The position numbers and the translations under genes are program-made. From positions 806,001 to 870,000 of the forward strand of contig NZ_CP022336.1 of the NCBI RefSeq assembly GCF_002218195.1: a stretch of 64,000 nt of DNA. Direction: 5' to 3'. The stretch is from Sphingorhabdus sp. SMR4y. Its GTDB lineage: Bacteria; Pseudomonadota; Alphaproteobacteria; Sphingomonadales; Sphingomonadaceae. Below are positions 44,465-55,527 of the stretch, one piece after another; the stretch's first letter is position 1; each line of letters starts with the position of its first letter. The notes under the pieces are model-generated. The model saw only the letters and a program-made list of their open reading frames with translations, had not been told where the DNA came from and did no database searches.

Positions 44465-46099
44465 TCACGCTTCGTCGAGAGACGCTTCCGGGTCGTTGGG
44501 AATGCCCCACCAGGCAACGATGACCCCGAAAGCAACAACAACCCATGTATACCAGAGGCCCGCGTAGATATCGCCGGATCGCGCCACGATATAGCCAGCA
44601 ATCAACGGCAGGAAACCGCCAAGATAACCGGCGCCGATATGATAGGGTATCGACATCGAGCTGTAGCGGATCTTGGCCGGAAACATTTCCGACAGCAGCG
44701 CGGCGACCGATCCGTAGGTCAAGGCACTCAGGGCCCCGAGCACCAGCAGGATGGCCACGATACCCAATATTCTTATCGTGTCCGGCTGTTGCTTGGCAAA
44801 ATCATAGCCATATTCGGCGAGCGCATCGCGGATGCCACTGCTGCGCGCAGCACCATCGTCCAGCCAGCTAGGGTCAATGCTGATGGGGTTGCTGCCGGCG
44901 CTCAGTTTCAGTTCGCTGGTATCGACCAGCGTGTAGGACACGCCGGCGGATGTCAGGGTTTCCAGGATTTTTCCGCAATCGCTTTGCTCACGGCTGAACA
45001 GCTCGGCAAAGGGATCGGTGCTGCAAGCACTGCCTTCGACCCGGACAGGGTTGGCTTCGGCCGCTTCGGTCAGTCCCGGATTGGCGAGCTGCCCCAGTCC
45101 CCAGAATGCCGGGAAGAGCAGCAGCAGCGAAAGCAGAGCGCCCACGATAATCGGCTTCTTGCGCCCGACCCGGTCCGACCATTTGCCGACGACGAGGTAG
45201 AATGACATGGCGATCAGTCCGGAAACAAACAGGATTATGTCGACGGTGCGCGCCTCCATGTTCATTGGCCCGCGCAGGAAGGACATGCCCGAGAAAAAGG
45301 CGGTGTACCAGATGGTCGTCAACACCCCGGTGATGCCGAACAGGGCGACGAAAATCCGTTTCTTGTTGCCCGGATAGGTAAAGCTTTCGACAAAAGGATT
45401 GCCTGCGGTCTCGCCTGCCGCTTTCATTGCCTGAAAGACCGGGCTTTCATTCAGCTTCAGCCGCATCCACAGCGATATCGCCAGCAGCATGATCGACAAC
45501 AGGAACGGCACGCGCCAGCCCCAGTCGTTGAACGCCTGCTCGGGGATCAGGAAACGACAAGCCAGAATGACGCCGATCGACAGCACAAAACCGCCGGCAA
45601 CGCTGGCCTGGATATAGCTGGTATAATAGCCGCGCTTGTTGGTCGGTGCATGTTCCGCGACATAGATGGCCGCACCACCATATTCGCCGCCCAGCGCCAG
45701 GCCCTGCAATATCCGCAGGAAGATCACGATCAGCGGCGCCGCCAACCCGATCGTCTCGGCGCTCGGTATGAAACCGACCCCGGCGGTGGCAATCCCCATC
45801 AGGGTGACGGTAACCAGAAAAGTATATTTGCGGCCCAGCTTGTCGCCGAGAAAGCCGAAGAGAATGGCGCCCACCGGACGAAAGCCGAAGCCAATGGCAA
45901 AGGTCGCCCAGACCATCAGGATTTCCAGCGTCGGATTGCCGCTGGGAAAAAAGGTCGGCCCGATGATGTAGAACAGGGTGCCGTAGATGAAAAAGTCGTA
46001 CCATTCGAAAATGGTGCCGGCGGAGGACGCCGCTATGACCAGTCTTATTTCCTTCTGCGTCGGTTCGCGTTGTCCCGCTATCGCAGCTTCACTGGTCAT
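44465..46099 (-). CDS. MFS transporter, metabolite:H+ symporter (MHS) family
   Basis: Inner-membrane symporter, 544 residues, about 100 longer than usual MHS members. TM1 has AASSAGTIFEWYDFFIYG (24-41), and the MHS signatures GDKLGRK (85-91), RILQGLALGGEYGGAA (129-144) and GKWSDRVGRKKP (305-316) are all present. An extra segment (about 340-442), predicted to lie outside the membrane between two late transmembrane helices, includes Cys359 and Cys375 as a possible disulfide. Substrate unknown; MHS relatives carry organic acids, shikimate or proline/betaine. It lies 32 bp after pccA on the same strand. Confidence 0.9.
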   Translation of the reverse strand: MTSEAAIAGQREPTQKEIRLVIAASSAGTIFEWYDFFIYGTLFYIIGPTFFPSGNPTLEILMVWATFAIGFGFRPVGAILFGFLGDKLGRKYTFLVTVTLMGIATAGVGFIPSAETIGLAAPLIVIFLRILQGLALGGEYGGAAIYVAEHAPTNKRGYYTSYIQASVAGGFVLSIGVILACRFLIPEQAFNDWGWRVPFLLSIMLLAISLWMRLKLNESPVFQAMKAAGETAGNPFVESFTYPGNKKRIFVALFGITGVLTTIWYTAFFSGMSFLRGPMNMEARTVDIILFVSGLIAMSFYLVVGKWSDRVGRKKPIIVGALLSLLLLFPAFWGLGQLANPGLTEAAEANPVRVEGSACSTDPFAELFSREQSDCGKILETLTSAGVSYTLVDTSELKLSAGSNPISIDPSWLDDGAARSSGIRDALAEYGYDFAKQQPDTIRILGIVAILLVLGALSALTYGSVAALLSEMFPAKIRYSSMSIPYHIGAGYLGGFLPLIAGYIVARSGDIYAGLWYTWVVVAFGVIVAWWGIPNDPEASLDEA

Positions 46100-46131
46100 A
46101 TCTGTGCCCTCCCCAAGACTTTTTCAATCGG

Positions 46132-48102
<1,971 letters not shown>

Positions 48103-48120
48103 AATATGACTCCAGCAGTT

Positions 48121-48212
48121 CGTCACCCTGAACCTGGTTCAGGGTCCATCGTGCGAAAAGCACCGACGGTGATTGTTGAGAGGTGGATGCTGAAACAAGT
48201 CCAGCATGACGA
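48121..48212. repeat. REP-like doublet (TCATCCTGAA family)
   Basis: ACCCTGAAC-CTG-GTTCAGGGT is a perfect inverted repeat (48124-48144). Its partner around 48185-48210 (GGATGCTGAAACAAGTCCA, then GCATGACG) is a related copy in reverse orientation, so the two form a head-to-head doublet. It fills most of the 120-bp gap between bioB and pccA. The same unit recurs at 52311-52370. Confidence 0.75.
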
Positions 48213-48222
48213 GAATATAAGC

Positions 48223-49248
48223 TCACTCAGCTGCCTCCAGCGCGCAATCCCGCTGCTCGGCTTGCATCGGCACCAGCCCCAGTTTGGCGAACAATGTCTC
48301 GTCCGCATCGTCACCCGCATTGCCGGTGGTCAGCAACTTGTCGCCGGTGAAGATGCTGTTGGCACCGGCGAGGAAGCACAAAGCCTGCGTGCTTTCCGAC
48401 ATACTCTCGCGGCCAGCGGATAGTCGCACCATCGAGGCGGGCATGGTGATCCGGGCGACGGCAATCGTGCGGACAAATTCGATATCGTCAATCTTTGCGA
48501 GCGGCGTGTCGGCGAGCATATCACCAAGCACGGTGCCCTTGACCGGGACCAGCGCGTTGACCGGAACGCTCTCCGGATGTTTCGGCAAAGTCGCCAGCGC
48601 GTGGACAAAGCCGACGCGGTCTTCGCGGGTCTCGCCCATGCCGACAATCCCGCCGGAGCAGACGTTGATGCCGCTGTTGCGGACATTTTCCAGCGTTTCG
48701 AGCCGGTCGTCGAAGGTGCGCGTGGTGATCACCTTCTCATAATGTTCCGGCGAGGTATCGATATTGTGATTATAATAGTCGAGGCCGGCTTCGGACAGCA
48801 TGTCGGACTGTTTCTTGGTCAGCATACCGAGCGTCATGCAGGTTTCCATGCCCATTTGCCGGACGCCCTTGATCATCTCGATGATCGCCGGCATGTCGCG
48901 GTCCTTGGGGTTCCGCCAGGCGGCCCCCATGCAGAAGCGCGAGGATCCGCGATCCTTCGCCTGCGCCGCATTTTGCAGCACCGTGCGCACGTCGAGCAGT
49001 TTCTCTGCCTTCAGTCCCGATTTCGCCCCCGCAGACTGGTTGCAATAGCCGCAATCCTCCGGACAGCCGCCGGTCTTGATCGACAGCAGCGTCGAAAGCT
49101 GAACCTCGCCCGCCTTGTGATTGGCGCGGTGCACGGTCGCGGCCTGGAACACCAGATCGTCGAACGGCAAGTCGAACAGCGCGGCGATTTCCTCGCGGGT
49201 CCAGTCGTTGCGAACTTCGGTTTCTTCCGTCTCTGTCACGTCACTCAT
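48223..49248 (-). CDS. bioB: Biotin synthase
   Basis: Radical-SAM enzyme inserting sulfur into dethiobiotin. The 341 residues carry the CxxxCxxC cluster at Cys62, Cys66 and Cys69 ([13 protein letters not shown]). [12 protein letters not shown] and [15 protein letters not shown] are further family blocks, and the conserved Arg lies near [18 protein letters not shown]. The start overlaps the stop of the methylmalonyl-CoA mutase gene by 4 bp. No other bio genes lie nearby; its position beside the biotin-requiring carboxylase is notable. Confidence 0.95.
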   Translation of the reverse strand: MSDVTETEETEVRNDWTREEIAALFDLPFDDLVFQAATVHRANHKAGEVQLSTLLSIKTGGCPEDCGYCNQSAGAKSGLKAEKLLDVRTVLQNAAQAKDRGSSRFCMGAAWRNPKDRDMPAIIEMIKGVRQMGMETCMTLGMLTKKQSDMLSEAGLDYYNHNIDTSPEHYEKVITTRTFDDRLETLENVRNSGINVCSGGIVGMGETREDRVGFVHALATLPKHPESVPVNALVPVKGTVLGDMLADTPLAKIDDIEFVRTIAVARITMPASMVRLSAGRESMSESTQALCFLAGANSIFTGDKLLTTGNAGDDADETLFAKLGLVPMQAEQRDCALEAAE

Positions 49249-51380
49249 TCCGCAGCTTCCTCTTCGGGGGGCATGTTATGGCCCAGCAATCTCAATATGT
49301 CCGCGGCACATTCCACAATATTGCTGCCCGGTCCATAGATTCCGACCACGCCGGATTTGCGCAGGAATTCATAGTCCTTTGCCGGGATCACGCCACCGGC
49401 AAAAACCTTGATATCGCCGCGCCCGGATTCTTTCAGCAGGTTGATCAGTTCGGGGATCAATGTCTTGTGGCCCGCCGCCAGGCTGGACGCGCCAACCGCG
49501 TCAACATTTTCCGCCAGAGCCAGATCGCGGGTCTCGCCGGGCGTCTGGAACAGCGGCCCGGAAATCACGTCAAAGCCCATGTCGGTAAAGGCGCTGGAGA
49601 CGACATTGGCGCCGCGGTCGTGACCGTCCTGCCCCATTTTCGCGACCAGGATTTTCGGCTTGCGGCCCAGGCGCTGCGACACGGCATCGACGCCGTCGAT
49701 AACCATCGCGTAACGCGCATCATTTTCATACGCCTTGCCGTAAATACCTTTGACCGGCGTCGGCTGGGTTTCGTAGCGGCCGAAGACCGCTTCCATCGCG
49801 TCGGAAATCTCGCCCAGCGACGCACGTTGCCGCGCCGCATCAACCGCCAGCGCCAGCACATTGCCGCCGCCCCTGGCGCCATCGGTCAGCGCCTTGAGCG
49901 CCGCCTGACAGGCCGCTTCGTCACGATCGGCGCGCATCTTCTCGAGCCGCGCAATCTGTCCCTGCCGGACCTTGGCATTGTCGATGTCGAGCGTTTCCAT
50001 CGGATCTTCTTCGGGCAGCCGATATTTGTTGACCCCGACGATCACCGCATCACCCTTGTCGACAGCCGCCTGGCGACCGGCAGCGGCTTCCTCGATCATC
50101 GCTTTCGGCCAGCCATCGGCCACTGCTTTCGCCATGCCGCCTTCGGCTCCGACACGCTCGATAATTTCCCAGGCCTTGTCGACCAGTTCCTCGGTCAGCG
50201 CCTCGACATAATAGCTGCCGCCGAGCGGATCGACGACCTTGGTAATCCCCGCTTCTTCCTGCAACACGATCTGCGTGTTCCGTGCAATCCGGGCCGAGAA
50301 ATCGGTCGGCAGCGCGATCGCTTCATCGAGCGCGTTGGTGTGCAGCGACTGGGTGCCGCCCAGGGTCGCCGCCATCGCCTCGATCGTGGTCCGGATCACG
50401 TTGTTATAAGGATCCTGCTCGGTCAGCGACACGCCTGAAGTCTGGCAATGGGTACGCAGCATTTTCGACCGCTCCGACTGGGCGCCGAGATCGGTCATCA
50501 CCCGGTGCCACAGGGTCCGCGCCGCGCGCAATTTCGCAACTTCCATGAAGAAATTCATGCCGATACCGAAGAAGAAGCTCAAACGGCCGGCAAAAGCGTC
50601 GATATCGAGCCCCGTCGCCATCGCCTGCTTGGCATATTCGCGGCCGTCGGCAATGGTGAAGGCCAGTTCCTGAACGGCCGTCGCGCCGGCTTCGTGCATA
50701 TGATAGCCGCTGATCGAGATGCTGTTGAACTTCGGCATATGTTCCGACGTATAGCCGATGATGTCCGAAATGATCCGCATCGAAGGCGCTGGCGGATAGA
50801 TATAGGTGTTGCGGACCATGAACTCCTTGAGAATGTCATTCTGGATCGTGCCGGAGAGCTTCTCCTGCGAAACCCCCTGCTCTTCCGCTGCAATGATATA
50901 GAAAGCGAGGCACGGAATGACCGCGCCGTTCATCGTCATCGACACCGACATTTCGTCGAGCGGGATCTGGTCGAACAGGATTTTCATATCCTCGACGCTG
51001 TCGATCGCCACACCGGCCTTGCCGACATCACCGACCACGCGCGGATGATCGCTGTCATAGCCTCTGTGCGTGGCAAGATCGAAGGCTACCGACAGCCCCT
51101 TCTGCCCCGCCGCCAGATTGCGACGATAAAAGGCGTTGGATTCCTCGGCCGTCGAAAAGCCGGCATATTGCCGGATCGTCCAAGGACGGCCCGCATACAT
51201 GCTGGCCTTGACGCCGCGGGTGAACGGACCAAAGCCGGGTAGCCCGGGATCACCGGCATCTTCCGCCGTGTAGAGCGGCTTGACGGCGATGCCCTCGGGT
51301 GTCTCCCATGTAAGGTCGCGGCCCTTGACTTCCTTGTCGGCCAGTTCCTGCCAGTCTTTGATCGTCGGTTTGTCGGTCAT
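49245..51380 (-). CDS. scpA: Methylmalonyl-CoA mutase
   Basis: Adenosylcobalamin-dependent isomerisation of (R)-methylmalonyl-CoA to succinyl-CoA. The 711-residue protein is of the homodimeric one-chain type. The N-terminal catalytic TIM barrel (about 30-550) has [16 protein letters not shown]-like sequence (read here as [20 protein letters not shown]). The C-terminal B12-binding domain has DGHDRG with cobalt ligand His587 and SLAAGH. The start ATG 51380 overlaps nothing upstream; a 127-bp gap precedes it. The gene for its GTPase chaperone (meaB/argK) is not present in the window. Confidence 0.96.
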   Translation of the reverse strand: MTDKPTIKDWQELADKEVKGRDLTWETPEGIAVKPLYTAEDAGDPGLPGFGPFTRGVKASMYAGRPWTIRQYAGFSTAEESNAFYRRNLAAGQKGLSVAFDLATHRGYDSDHPRVVGDVGKAGVAIDSVEDMKILFDQIPLDEMSVSMTMNGAVIPCLAFYIIAAEEQGVSQEKLSGTIQNDILKEFMVRNTYIYPPAPSMRIISDIIGYTSEHMPKFNSISISGYHMHEAGATAVQELAFTIADGREYAKQAMATGLDIDAFAGRLSFFFGIGMNFFMEVAKLRAARTLWHRVMTDLGAQSERSKMLRTHCQTSGVSLTEQDPYNNVIRTTIEAMAATLGGTQSLHTNALDEAIALPTDFSARIARNTQIVLQEEAGITKVVDPLGGSYYVEALTEELVDKAWEIIERVGAEGGMAKAVADGWPKAMIEEAAAGRQAAVDKGDAVIVGVNKYRLPEEDPMETLDIDNAKVRQGQIARLEKMRADRDEAACQAALKALTDGARGGGNVLALAVDAARQRASLGEISDAMEAVFGRYETQPTPVKGIYGKAYENDARYAMVIDGVDAVSQRLGRKPKILVAKMGQDGHDRGANVVSSAFTDMGFDVISGPLFQTPGETRDLALAENVDAVGASSLAAGHKTLIPELINLLKESGRGDIKVFAGGVIPAKDYEFLRKSGVVGIYGPGSNIVECAADILRLLGHNMPPEEEAAE

Positions 51381-51425
51381 ATCTGCCCTGTTTCTCTCTA
51401 TTCGAATATATCAGCCGCTGGTGGC

Positions 51426-51490
51426 GAGCCTGTCGAACCACGCTGCTCAAGCAAAAAGCGCTGTCAGCCTTGCCATGCTTCGGTTCGACC
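51426..51490. repeat. Possible degenerate REP element
   Basis: Gap between ech and the mutase gene. GAGCCTGTCGAACCACG (51426-51442) and TTCGGTTCGACCGG (51479-51492) are partial inverted matches of a GAGCCTGTCGAAC type sequence, separated by about 35 bp. Weak compared with the other repeats in this region. Confidence 0.35.
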
Positions 51491-51507
51491 GGCCCGGGGC
51501 CAATCTT

Positions 51508-52290
51508 TTACTCGCCCTTGAATTCAGTTGGCCGTTTTTGCAGAAAGGCAATCGCCCCTTCCCGCGCGTCCTTGCTGTCTCCGGCAATTCGCTGCCCTTC
51601 GGCTTCCCGCACGAGCGCCGAAGCATAGTCGCTTTCCAGCGCAGCCGCCAGGTTCTGACGCATAACGCCCAGAGCGACGGTCGGACCGCTTGCGAGACGC
51701 TTGGCCAACGCGCCCGCTTCGTCCATCAGATCGGCATCGTCCACGCATTTGTAGATCAATCCCCAGTCGGCAGCTTTCTCGCCATGGATCTTCTCGCCGA
51801 GCAGCATCATTTCGGTTGCCCGTGCCTTGCCGACGAGGCGGGTCAGCATCCATGATGCGCCACCATCAGGCACCAGGCCAATATTGACAAAAGCCTGCAG
51901 AAAATAGGCCGATTTTCCGGCAATGGCAAAATCACTCGCCAGAGCGATCGAACAGCCGACGCCGGCAGCCGGTCCGTTGACCGCGGTAATTGTTGGAATG
52001 TCGAGCTTCGCCAGTTTCAGCATCAGCGGATTATAATGCTGGAGAAGCGCAGCATAGCTACCCTGTCCGCCCGACAGGGCGCTGTCATTCTTGGCCTGCA
52101 AATCGGCACCGGCACAAAAGGCGCGCCCTTCCCCCGTGATCACCAGAGCGCGCGCGTCGTCAAGCTTGTCGAGCGCGACGAAAATATCGTCGGCCATAGC
52201 CAGCGAGCAGGCGTTGAGGCGCTCCGGCTTGTTGAGCGTGATGGTGGCCACCTGATCGGTGATATCCAGCTTGATATTTTCGAATTCCAT
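51508..52290 (-). CDS. Enoyl-CoA hydratase/isomerase family
   Basis: Crotonase-fold protein, 260 residues from ATG 52290 (MEFENIKLDI). The oxyanion/acyl-CoA loop RAFCAGADLQAKN and the helix GPAAGVGCSIALASDFAIAG are clear. At the second catalytic position it has LVPDGGASWMLTRLVG rather than the hydratase Glu, so it may be an isomerase (FadB/PaaG-like) instead of a hydratase. It is placed within the propionate run but need not act in it; spacing to both neighbours is about 90-130 bp. Confidence 0.9.
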   Translation of the reverse strand: MEFENIKLDITDQVATITLNKPERLNACSLAMADDIFVALDKLDDARALVITGEGRAFCAGADLQAKNDSALSGGQGSYAALLQHYNPLMLKLAKLDIPTITAVNGPAAGVGCSIALASDFAIAGKSAYFLQAFVNIGLVPDGGASWMLTRLVGKARATEMMLLGEKIHGEKAADWGLIYKCVDDADLMDEAGALAKRLASGPTVALGVMRQNLAAALESDYASALVREAEGQRIAGDSKDAREGAIAFLQKRPTEFKGE

Positions 52291-52310
52291 GTGCGGTCCT
52301 TTTGAATGTC

Positions 52311-52370
52311 TCGTCATCCTGAATTTGTTTCAGGATCTCGCGGGGTCCTGAAACAAGTTCAGGATGACGA
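52311..52370. repeat. REP-like palindrome (TCATCCTGAA family)
   Basis: TCGTCATCCTGAATTTGTTT (52311-52330) with CAGGATC, then GTCCTGAAACAAGTTCAGG (52345-52363) with ATGACGA: near-perfect inverted arms around a TCGCGGG centre. It fills the ech-mce gap and belongs to the same family as 48121-48212. Confidence 0.8.
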
Positions 52371-52378
52371 TTGTATAA

Positions 52379-52813
52379 TTAATGCCCCTTGGGCGTTTCC
52401 ATGATTTCGGTTAGCATCCCGCCCATATCCTTGGGATGCACAAAAAAGATAAGCGTGCCATGCGCACCGATGCGCGGTTCGCCAAGCACCCGCTTGCCCA
52501 TCGCTTCAAATTCCGCCTTTGCCGCATGAATGTCGGGCACTTCGAAACAGATATGATGCTGGCCGCCGAGCGGGTTTTTCTCCAGCCATTTGCCGACCGC
52601 ACTGTCCGCTTCTGTTGGCTGCAGCAGCTCGACCTGCGTGCCGGCGGTGCCGCCCTCGCCCGGAGTGTTGACGAAACAGACGCGCACTTTCTGCGAATCC
52701 AGCACGAACGGCTCGGTGATGTCGGTGGCGCCCATGACATCGCGGTAAAAAGCGATCGAGGCGTCAAGATCGGGCGTAGCCACGCCGATATGGTTCATTC
52801 TTCCCAGTTTCAT
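52379..52813 (-). CDS. mce: Methylmalonyl-CoA epimerase
   Basis: Converts (S)- to (R)-methylmalonyl-CoA so that the mutase can use it. It has 144 residues, the usual length. Glyoxalase/VOC fold: MNHIGVATPDLDASIAFYRD at the N-terminus, GGQHHICFEVPDI (metal-binding His) in the second half, and FVHPKDMGGMLTEIME with metal Glu near the end. It starts one base after the stop of the DUF808 gene and lies between that gene and ech. Confidence 0.94.
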   Translation of the reverse strand: MKLGRMNHIGVATPDLDASIAFYRDVMGATDITEPFVLDSQKVRVCFVNTPGEGGTAGTQVELLQPTEADSAVGKWLEKNPLGGQHHICFEVPDIHAAKAEFEAMGKRVLGEPRIGAHGTLIFFVHPKDMGGMLTEIMETPKGH

Positions 52814-53758
52814 CTAATGTCCTTCTCCATGCGGAATGAATCTGTGCACCAGCGGCGCTATTCCTGCACCGACCAGCACGCCGAGTATCCCCGACAGAAG
52901 CGCAAAGGCAATCCCGCCGACCATCAGCTCGGCCGAAGCCGGGAACAGGCTGAGCAGCGGATGCGACAGCCATTCGATCAGATGTTCCGGTCCGTGCCAT
53001 CCCAGGGCGGCAACATTGTGCACCAGCAACCCACCACCGACCCAGGCCATCGCCAGCGTGCCGATGATCGACAGGGCCGCGAGCAATTTGGGCATCAGCC
53101 GGACCAGACCGCAGCCGAAAGATCGCAATGCGCCCTCGTTATTCTGCGCGATATGCAGGCCGATATCGTCCATCTTCACGATCAGCGCGACCGAGCCATA
53201 GACGGCAACGGTGATTACGATGCCGATGATCGCCAATATGATAGCCTGTTCCCACCAGACCTGGTCGGTCAGTTCGGACAGGGCGATCGCCATGATCTCG
53301 CCCGACAGGATCAGGTCGGTGCGGATCGCGCCCGAGACCATTTCCTTCTCCCGCCCCGGCCCTTCGACAATCGCGGGCTGGTCATGTTTGGTGGACTCGT
53401 CGACGTGGAAAATTTCCAGAACCTTTTCGGCGGCCTCGTAACAGAGGAACAAACCGCCGAAAATCAGGATGATCGGTATCAGAAAGGGCGCGAACTGCCC
53501 CAGAAGCACCGCAGCCGGCAACAAAAAGACCAGCTTGTTCCTGAAGGAACCCTTGGTGATCTTCCAGATCATCGGCAATTCGCGCGACGGATCGAAACCG
53601 GTCACATAAGTCGGCGTAACCGCCGCGTCATCAATCACCACGCCGGCCGACTTGGTCCCGGCCCGCGCCGCCGCGGCACCGATGTCGTCAACCGATGCGG
53701 CAGCGACCTTAGCGATTGCCGCAACGTCGTCGAGAAGGGCTACTAGTCCTGTTGGCAT
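52814..53758 (-). CDS. DUF808 (YedI-like) inner-membrane protein
   Basis: The 314-residue multi-span membrane protein is of unknown function, family DUF808 (E. coli YedI). From ATG 53758 (MPTGLVALLDDVAAIAKVAA). Several hydrophobic segments (for example FAPFLIPIILIFGGLFLCY and AIILAIIGIVITVAVYGS) alternate with charged loops. The strongly conserved N-terminal LLDD and SVDDIGAAAA segments are present. It sits inside the propionyl-CoA pathway between pccB and mce, directly abutting mce, which suggests a shared transcript; a link to the pathway itself is not established. Confidence 0.88.
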   Translation of the reverse strand: MPTGLVALLDDVAAIAKVAAASVDDIGAAAARAGTKSAGVVIDDAAVTPTYVTGFDPSRELPMIWKITKGSFRNKLVFLLPAAVLLGQFAPFLIPIILIFGGLFLCYEAAEKVLEIFHVDESTKHDQPAIVEGPGREKEMVSGAIRTDLILSGEIMAIALSELTDQVWWEQAIILAIIGIVITVAVYGSVALIVKMDDIGLHIAQNNEGALRSFGCGLVRLMPKLLAALSIIGTLAMAWVGGGLLVHNVAALGWHGPEHLIEWLSHPLLSLFPASAELMVGGIAFALLSGILGVLVGAGIAPLVHRFIPHGEGH

Positions 53759-53768
53759 TACACAACTC

Positions 53769-53850
53769 CGTCGTTGCGAAGAGCGAAGCGACGAAGCAAT
53801 CCAGAGCGGCAAGCGACGCCCTGGATTGCTTCGCTGCGCTCGCCATGACG
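53769..53850. repeat. REP-like palindrome (GCAATCCAG family)
   Basis: CGAAGCAATCCAGAGCGGC (53792-53810) and GACGCCCTGGATTGCTTCG (53815-53833) form long inverted arms, flanked by CGTCGTTGCGAAG (53769 on) and GCTCGCCATGACG (ending 53850). Its arm sequence differs from the two TCATCCTGAA-family elements. It occupies the pccB-DUF808 gap. Confidence 0.75.
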
Positions 53851-53872
53851 GAGGGCAATCATCTGGGAAATA

Positions 53873-55399
53873 TCACAACGGAATATTGTCATGCTTTTTC
53901 CACGGATTCTCCAATTGCTTGTTCCGCAGTTTCCGAAGTCCCAGAGCCACCCGGCGCCGGGTTGAATGGGGCATGATCACCTCGTCGACGAAGCCCTTTT
54001 GCGCCGCGACAAACGGATTGGCGAAGCGTGCTTCATATTCCGCGGTACGCTCGGCAATCTCTTCCTCGGTCCTGCCGCGGAAGATGATCTCGACCGCGCC
54101 CTTTGCACCCATCACCGCGATTTCCGCGGTCGGCCAGGCATAGTTGAGATCGCCGCGCAGATGCTTGGACGCCATCACGTCATAGGCGCCGCCATAAGCC
54201 TTGCGGGTGATGATGGTGATTTTCGGCACCGTCGCTTCGGCATAGGCAAAGAGCAGCTTCGCACCATGCTTGATGATACCGTTATGCTCTTGAGAAGTAC
54301 CGGGCAGGAAGCCTGGAACGTCAACCAGTGTCACGATCGGAATATTGAATGCATCGCAATAGCGGACAAAGCGGGCCGCTTTCTTCGATGCATTGATGTC
54401 GAGACAACCGGCAAGCACCATCGGCTGGTTGGCGACGACACCGACAGTGGCACCTTCCATCCGGCCAAAGCCGCAGATGATATTGGAGGCATGGGCGGGC
54501 TGGACTTCAAAGAAATCGCCCTCGTCGAGCATCTTGCGGATGACTTCGTGCATGTCATAGGGCTGATTGGCATTAGCAGGAATCAGCGTGTCGAGACTTT
54601 CCTCGAGACGATCCCACGGATCGGCTGTCGGCCGTTCTGGGGCTTCTTCCCGATTGGAAAGCGGCATGAAGTCGATGAAGTCGCGGGCCGCGAGCAGCGC
54701 CTCGATATCATTTTCATAGGCGACATCGGCGACGCTGGTCTTGGTGGTGTGCGTCACCGCCCCGCCCAGTTCTTCCTGTGTCACGATCTCGTTGGTCACC
54801 GTCTTGACCACATCGGGCCCGGTCACGAACATGTACGAACTGTCCTTTACCATGAAGATGAAGTCGGTCATCGCCGGTGAATAGACCGCGCCGCCGGCAC
54901 AGGGCCCCATGATCAGGCTGAGTTGTGGAATCACGCCGCTGGCCAGAACATTCTTCTGGAACACGTCGGCATAGCCACCGAGTGACGCCACGCCTTCCTG
55001 AATACGCGCGCCGCCGCTGTCGTTGATGCCGATCACCGGTGCGCCGACTTTCATTGCATTGTCGAGGACCTTGCAGATTTTCTCGGCATGGCGCTCGGAG
55101 AGCGAGCCGCCGAAAACGGTGAAATCCTGGCTAAAAACAAAGACCAGCCGGCCGTTGATCGTGCCCGATCCGGTGACCACGCCGTCACCGGCTATCTTGG
55201 TCTGTTCCATTCCGAAATCGACGCAATTATGCTCGACATACATGTCGATCTCTTCGAACGAATCTTCGTCGAGCAGGATTTCGATCCGCTCGCGCGCGGT
55301 CAGCTTGCCCTTGGCATGCTGGCTATCGATCCGCTTTTGCCCGCCGCCGAGCATGGCTTCAGCGCGTTTGGCTTCCAATTGTGCGATAATGTCTGACAT
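53873..55399 (-). CDS. pccB: Propionyl-CoA carboxylase beta (carboxyltransferase) subunit
   Basis: Transfers carboxyl from biotin to propionyl-CoA, giving (S)-methylmalonyl-CoA. The 508 residues contain the two-domain carboxyltransferase fold: an N-terminal half with [14 protein letters not shown] and [17 protein letters not shown], and a C-terminal half with [32 protein letters not shown] and [11 protein letters not shown]. It is the first gene of the minus-strand propionate run. A perfect 12-bp palindrome lies about 75 bp upstream. The C-terminus ([11 protein letters not shown]) is typical of PccB. Confidence 0.96.
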   Translation of the reverse strand: MSDIIAQLEAKRAEAMLGGGQKRIDSQHAKGKLTARERIEILLDEDSFEEIDMYVEHNCVDFGMEQTKIAGDGVVTGSGTINGRLVFVFSQDFTVFGGSLSERHAEKICKVLDNAMKVGAPVIGINDSGGARIQEGVASLGGYADVFQKNVLASGVIPQLSLIMGPCAGGAVYSPAMTDFIFMVKDSSYMFVTGPDVVKTVTNEIVTQEELGGAVTHTTKTSVADVAYENDIEALLAARDFIDFMPLSNREEAPERPTADPWDRLEESLDTLIPANANQPYDMHEVIRKMLDEGDFFEVQPAHASNIICGFGRMEGATVGVVANQPMVLAGCLDINASKKAARFVRYCDAFNIPIVTLVDVPGFLPGTSQEHNGIIKHGAKLLFAYAEATVPKITIITRKAYGGAYDVMASKHLRGDLNYAWPTAEIAVMGAKGAVEIIFRGRTEEEIAERTAEYEARFANPFVAAQKGFVDEVIMPHSTRRRVALGLRKLRNKQLENPWKKHDNIPL

Positions 55400-55472
55400 T
55401 AAACCCCCGGCTGTGAATCACTTGGTGCGATATGCCCTAGTCAATGCACAGCCGGTTAGGCAATCGTCAATA

Positions 55473-55484
55473 GCAATTAATTGC
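55473..55484. promoter_or_regulatory. Perfect 12-bp palindrome upstream of pccB
   Basis: GCAATTAATTGC is its own reverse complement, 74 bp before the pccB ATG in an AT-rich 128-bp gap after the gor gene. It is a candidate operator for the propionate run. No regulator gene is adjacent. Confidence 0.4.
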
Positions 55485-55527
55485 GCGATTAAACACCAGC
55501 TTTACGCTACGGTTGCCGTAATATTAT

